From Desulforamulus profundi (GTDB lineage Bacteria > Bacillota_B > Desulfotomaculia > Desulfotomaculales > Desulfotomaculaceae): 17,903 nt of DNA. The stretch covers positions 1,485 through 19,387 of the forward strand of contig NZ_AWQQ01000091.1 in assembly GCF_002607855.1 (NCBI RefSeq), written 5' to 3'. Shown here in pieces: positions 16,484 through 17,903 of this stretch. The position numbers were made by a program, and so were the translations under genes. Each line of letters starts with the position of its first letter. Positions within the stretch are counted from its first letter, which is position 1. The notes under the pieces are model-generated. The model searched no databases. It was not told the DNA's origin and saw only the letters and a program-made list of their open reading frames with translations.

Positions 16484-17666
16484 TTGAAAATTTTATTTAT
16501 CGATTGCTTTAGCGGCTTTACCCTGGACATGCTTTTAGGGGCGCTGCTGCAGCTGGGTGTTGAAGAAGACTTTTTACAGGCTCAACTGGCCAAGATCTCT
16601 ACCGGCAGCTGCCGTATCAAATTTTATGACGAAGAAAGCTTGCCGGTTACAGCAAAACGGGTTGAGGTGTCGTGCGTTGACCCGTCCCCTGATGATCGTC
16701 CACAACAGATCATTGGCCTGCTGGAAAACAGCGGTCTCAGTCCTTTTGTAAAAAAATTACCTCGGAGACATTCCTCCGTCTGACCATGACCCAGGCAAGG
16801 GTGACCGGGCAGCCGTTGGAACAGATTGCTATTGAAAATTCACTACATTCTCTGATATTGCTTGTTGGCATAGCCGCCTGTATCGAACACCTGGCTCCGG
16901 ATAAAATTATCATGCAATCCCTCCCCCTGGGTTCCGGTCTGGTCAAAAACAATGACACCTGGCTGCCGGTGCCCACCCCTGTCACTGCTGAACTGGTGAA
17001 GGGGCTGCCGGTGAAAATAGGCCCGGTGGAGGGCGAACTGGTCCGCCCTGTCGAGGCGTCTCTCATCAATGTGCTGGTGGATGAGTTTGCTTCGCTGCCG
17101 GTGATGACACCCCTGGTCATTGGTTATGGAAAGGGCGGGCTTTCATTACCCATTCCACACCTGCTCAGGGTGATGCTTGGCCGGACAGATACTCCCACCC
17201 GTTACTCGGACGAAATTGCTGCCCTGGAAACCAACATCGACAATATGAATCCGGAATTTTTCCTTATATTATGGAAAAATATTTCAGCCAGGGAGCCCTG
17301 GATGTCTTTCTTACCCCCATCATTATGAAAAAAGGCCGGCTCGGCACGAAGTTATCGGTGCTTTGTAAGCCCGGTGATGTCAAGATTTTTGCGGAGTTGA
17401 TTCTCAAAGAGACATCTTCCCTGGGGGTGCGCATTGGTTATCAAAACAGAATTATCGCCTTGAGGGAAACCGCCAAAGTAAATACCTCCTATGGACCCAT
17501 CGGTATAAAAATTGCCCGTTTGGCCCCCGGGGAACCTGTCCTTCGGATTACCCCGGAATACGAAGATTGTAAAGCCGCTGCAAAGACGTACGGTATTCCC
17601 ATCAGCCGGGTTTATCAGGAAACATTGAAGGCAGCGGAAGCTTTACAGGAATCTTTGGAACCGTAA
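16484..17666 (+). CDS. larC: Divergent LarC (DUF111) homologue, frame broken twice
   Basis: LarC inserts nickel into the pincer cofactor of lactate racemase-type enzymes in a CTP-dependent step. Bridging two one-base gaps gives about 394 aa, the family's length. The C-terminal half is well conserved: ETNIDNMNPE, GALDVFLTPIIMKKGRLGTKLSVLC, TSSLGVRI, RETAKVNTSYGPIGIKIARL, PEYEDCKAAAKTYGIP. The N-terminal half aligns by position (DCFSG, PLGSG, PVPTPVTAEL) but its signature residues are replaced (see findings). Breaks: a missing A in the A-run 16750-16756, between FVKK and ITSETFLRL; and a missing C or T at 17257-17263, between NPEFF and YIMEKYF. The start is TTG 16484, with AGGGGTG 6 nt upstream. 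No other lar gene is in the window. Confidence 0.85.
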
Positions 17667-17683
17667 TTTACTGTTTTCATCAC

Positions 17684-17717
17684 GAAAAAGGGCCTGAAAA
17701 GTTCAGACCCCTTTTCT
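17684..17717. terminator. Bidirectional terminator between larC and degV
   Basis: The stem AAAAGGG-CCTGAA / TTCAG-ACCCCTTTT (about 17686-17715) has a short AAG loop. It is followed by T-rich sequence on both strands (better on the minus strand, TTTTTCG) and lies between the two convergent genes. Confidence 0.85.
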
Positions 17718-17723
17718 ACTTTA

Positions 17724-17903
17724 TTAAACCTTACAGATACATACCCCGATCAGTCCCGGCCCGGTGTGTACGCCGATGACAGGGCCCACCTACCCGGTAT
17801 TGGTCTCTTTCACATTGGGCAGGGCCTTTATTTTAGTAAGCAGTTCCTGGTTTCTGAAAGCTAAACATATCTGATTTATACAGGATAATCCAGATTCATT
17901 TAG
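17724..17903 (-). CDS. DegV-family fatty-acid-binding protein, C-terminal end, with in-frame stop
   Basis: The last 59 codons of a DegV-family gene are seen; the rest lies beyond the window. DegV proteins bind fatty acids, and some serve as fatty acid kinase subunits (FakB). The ending VGPVIGVHTGPGLIGV is the family's C-terminal signature, preceded by LLTKIKALPNVKE. A TAG at 17790-17792 interrupts the frame exactly one residue before VGPVIG, where family members usually have Glu (GAG would need one change). As written the product would lose the conserved end of the fatty-acid site. The normal stop is TAA at 17724. It converges on larC across a shared terminator. Confidence 0.8.

Overview
The window looks like chromosomal DNA from an endospore-forming, Gram-positive clostridium, most likely of the Peptococcaceae / Desulfotomaculum type. 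This is inferred from gene content and order: the spore-associated genes yyaC and lonC, strong AGGAGG-type ribosome binding sites with frequent GTG and TTG starts, and the block yyaC / DUF951 / rpsF-ssb-rpsR / yybS-rplI-dnaB-purA. In Bacillus and many clostridia that block lies close to the replication origin. No phage, transposase, CRISPR array or defence system was found. The region is mostly core housekeeping.

Layout. At 1-20 the first codons of an unrecognised gene leave the left edge, after about 330 bp of AT-rich non-coding DNA. At 388-794 there is a four-gene tRNA operon (transcribed Lys-Glu-Lys-Gly, minus strand) with a consensus promoter and a terminator. purA (966-2252) has its own promoter and a leader of about 330 nt. 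From 2689 to 7753 a minus-strand operon carries a small broken frame, yybS (DUF2232), rplI, lonC and dnaB. A self-contained marR gene (7847-8263) has a palindrome inside its promoter. rpsF-ssb-rpsR (8415-9431) is preceded by a promoter and a hairpin typical of an S6:S18 autoregulatory leader. Between 9657 and 14249 lie, on the minus strand, a YkvI-type membrane protein, a CvpA-family protein, an M18 aminopeptidase, an MscS channel and a DUF951 protein whose 3' end runs into a 140-bp repeat element. yyaC (14475-15079) is on the plus strand and converges on a COG1926 phosphoribosyltransferase gene that follows a DUF4446 gene. A divergent larC homologue (plus strand) and the C-terminal end of a DegV-family gene (minus strand) close the window.

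A striking property is the number of broken reading frames. lonC (three breaks), the M18 peptidase (three), larC (two), cvpA, ykvI, yyaC, DUF4446 and a small ORF all need a one-base change to read through, and DegV carries an in-frame TAG. Nearly all indels are single missing bases in short homopolymers, and no other damage is visible inside those genes. Uncorrected sequencing error is therefore the simplest explanation, although real decay cannot be excluded. Coordinates below give whole genes across the breaks.

The most interesting biology is a LarC homologue whose N-terminal half has lost nearly all family signature motifs while its C-terminal half is well kept. Next come the inverted/direct repeat element that extends DUF951, a hairpin that covers the ribosome binding site of the phosphoribosyltransferase, the marR operator, and the long unexplained purA leader.
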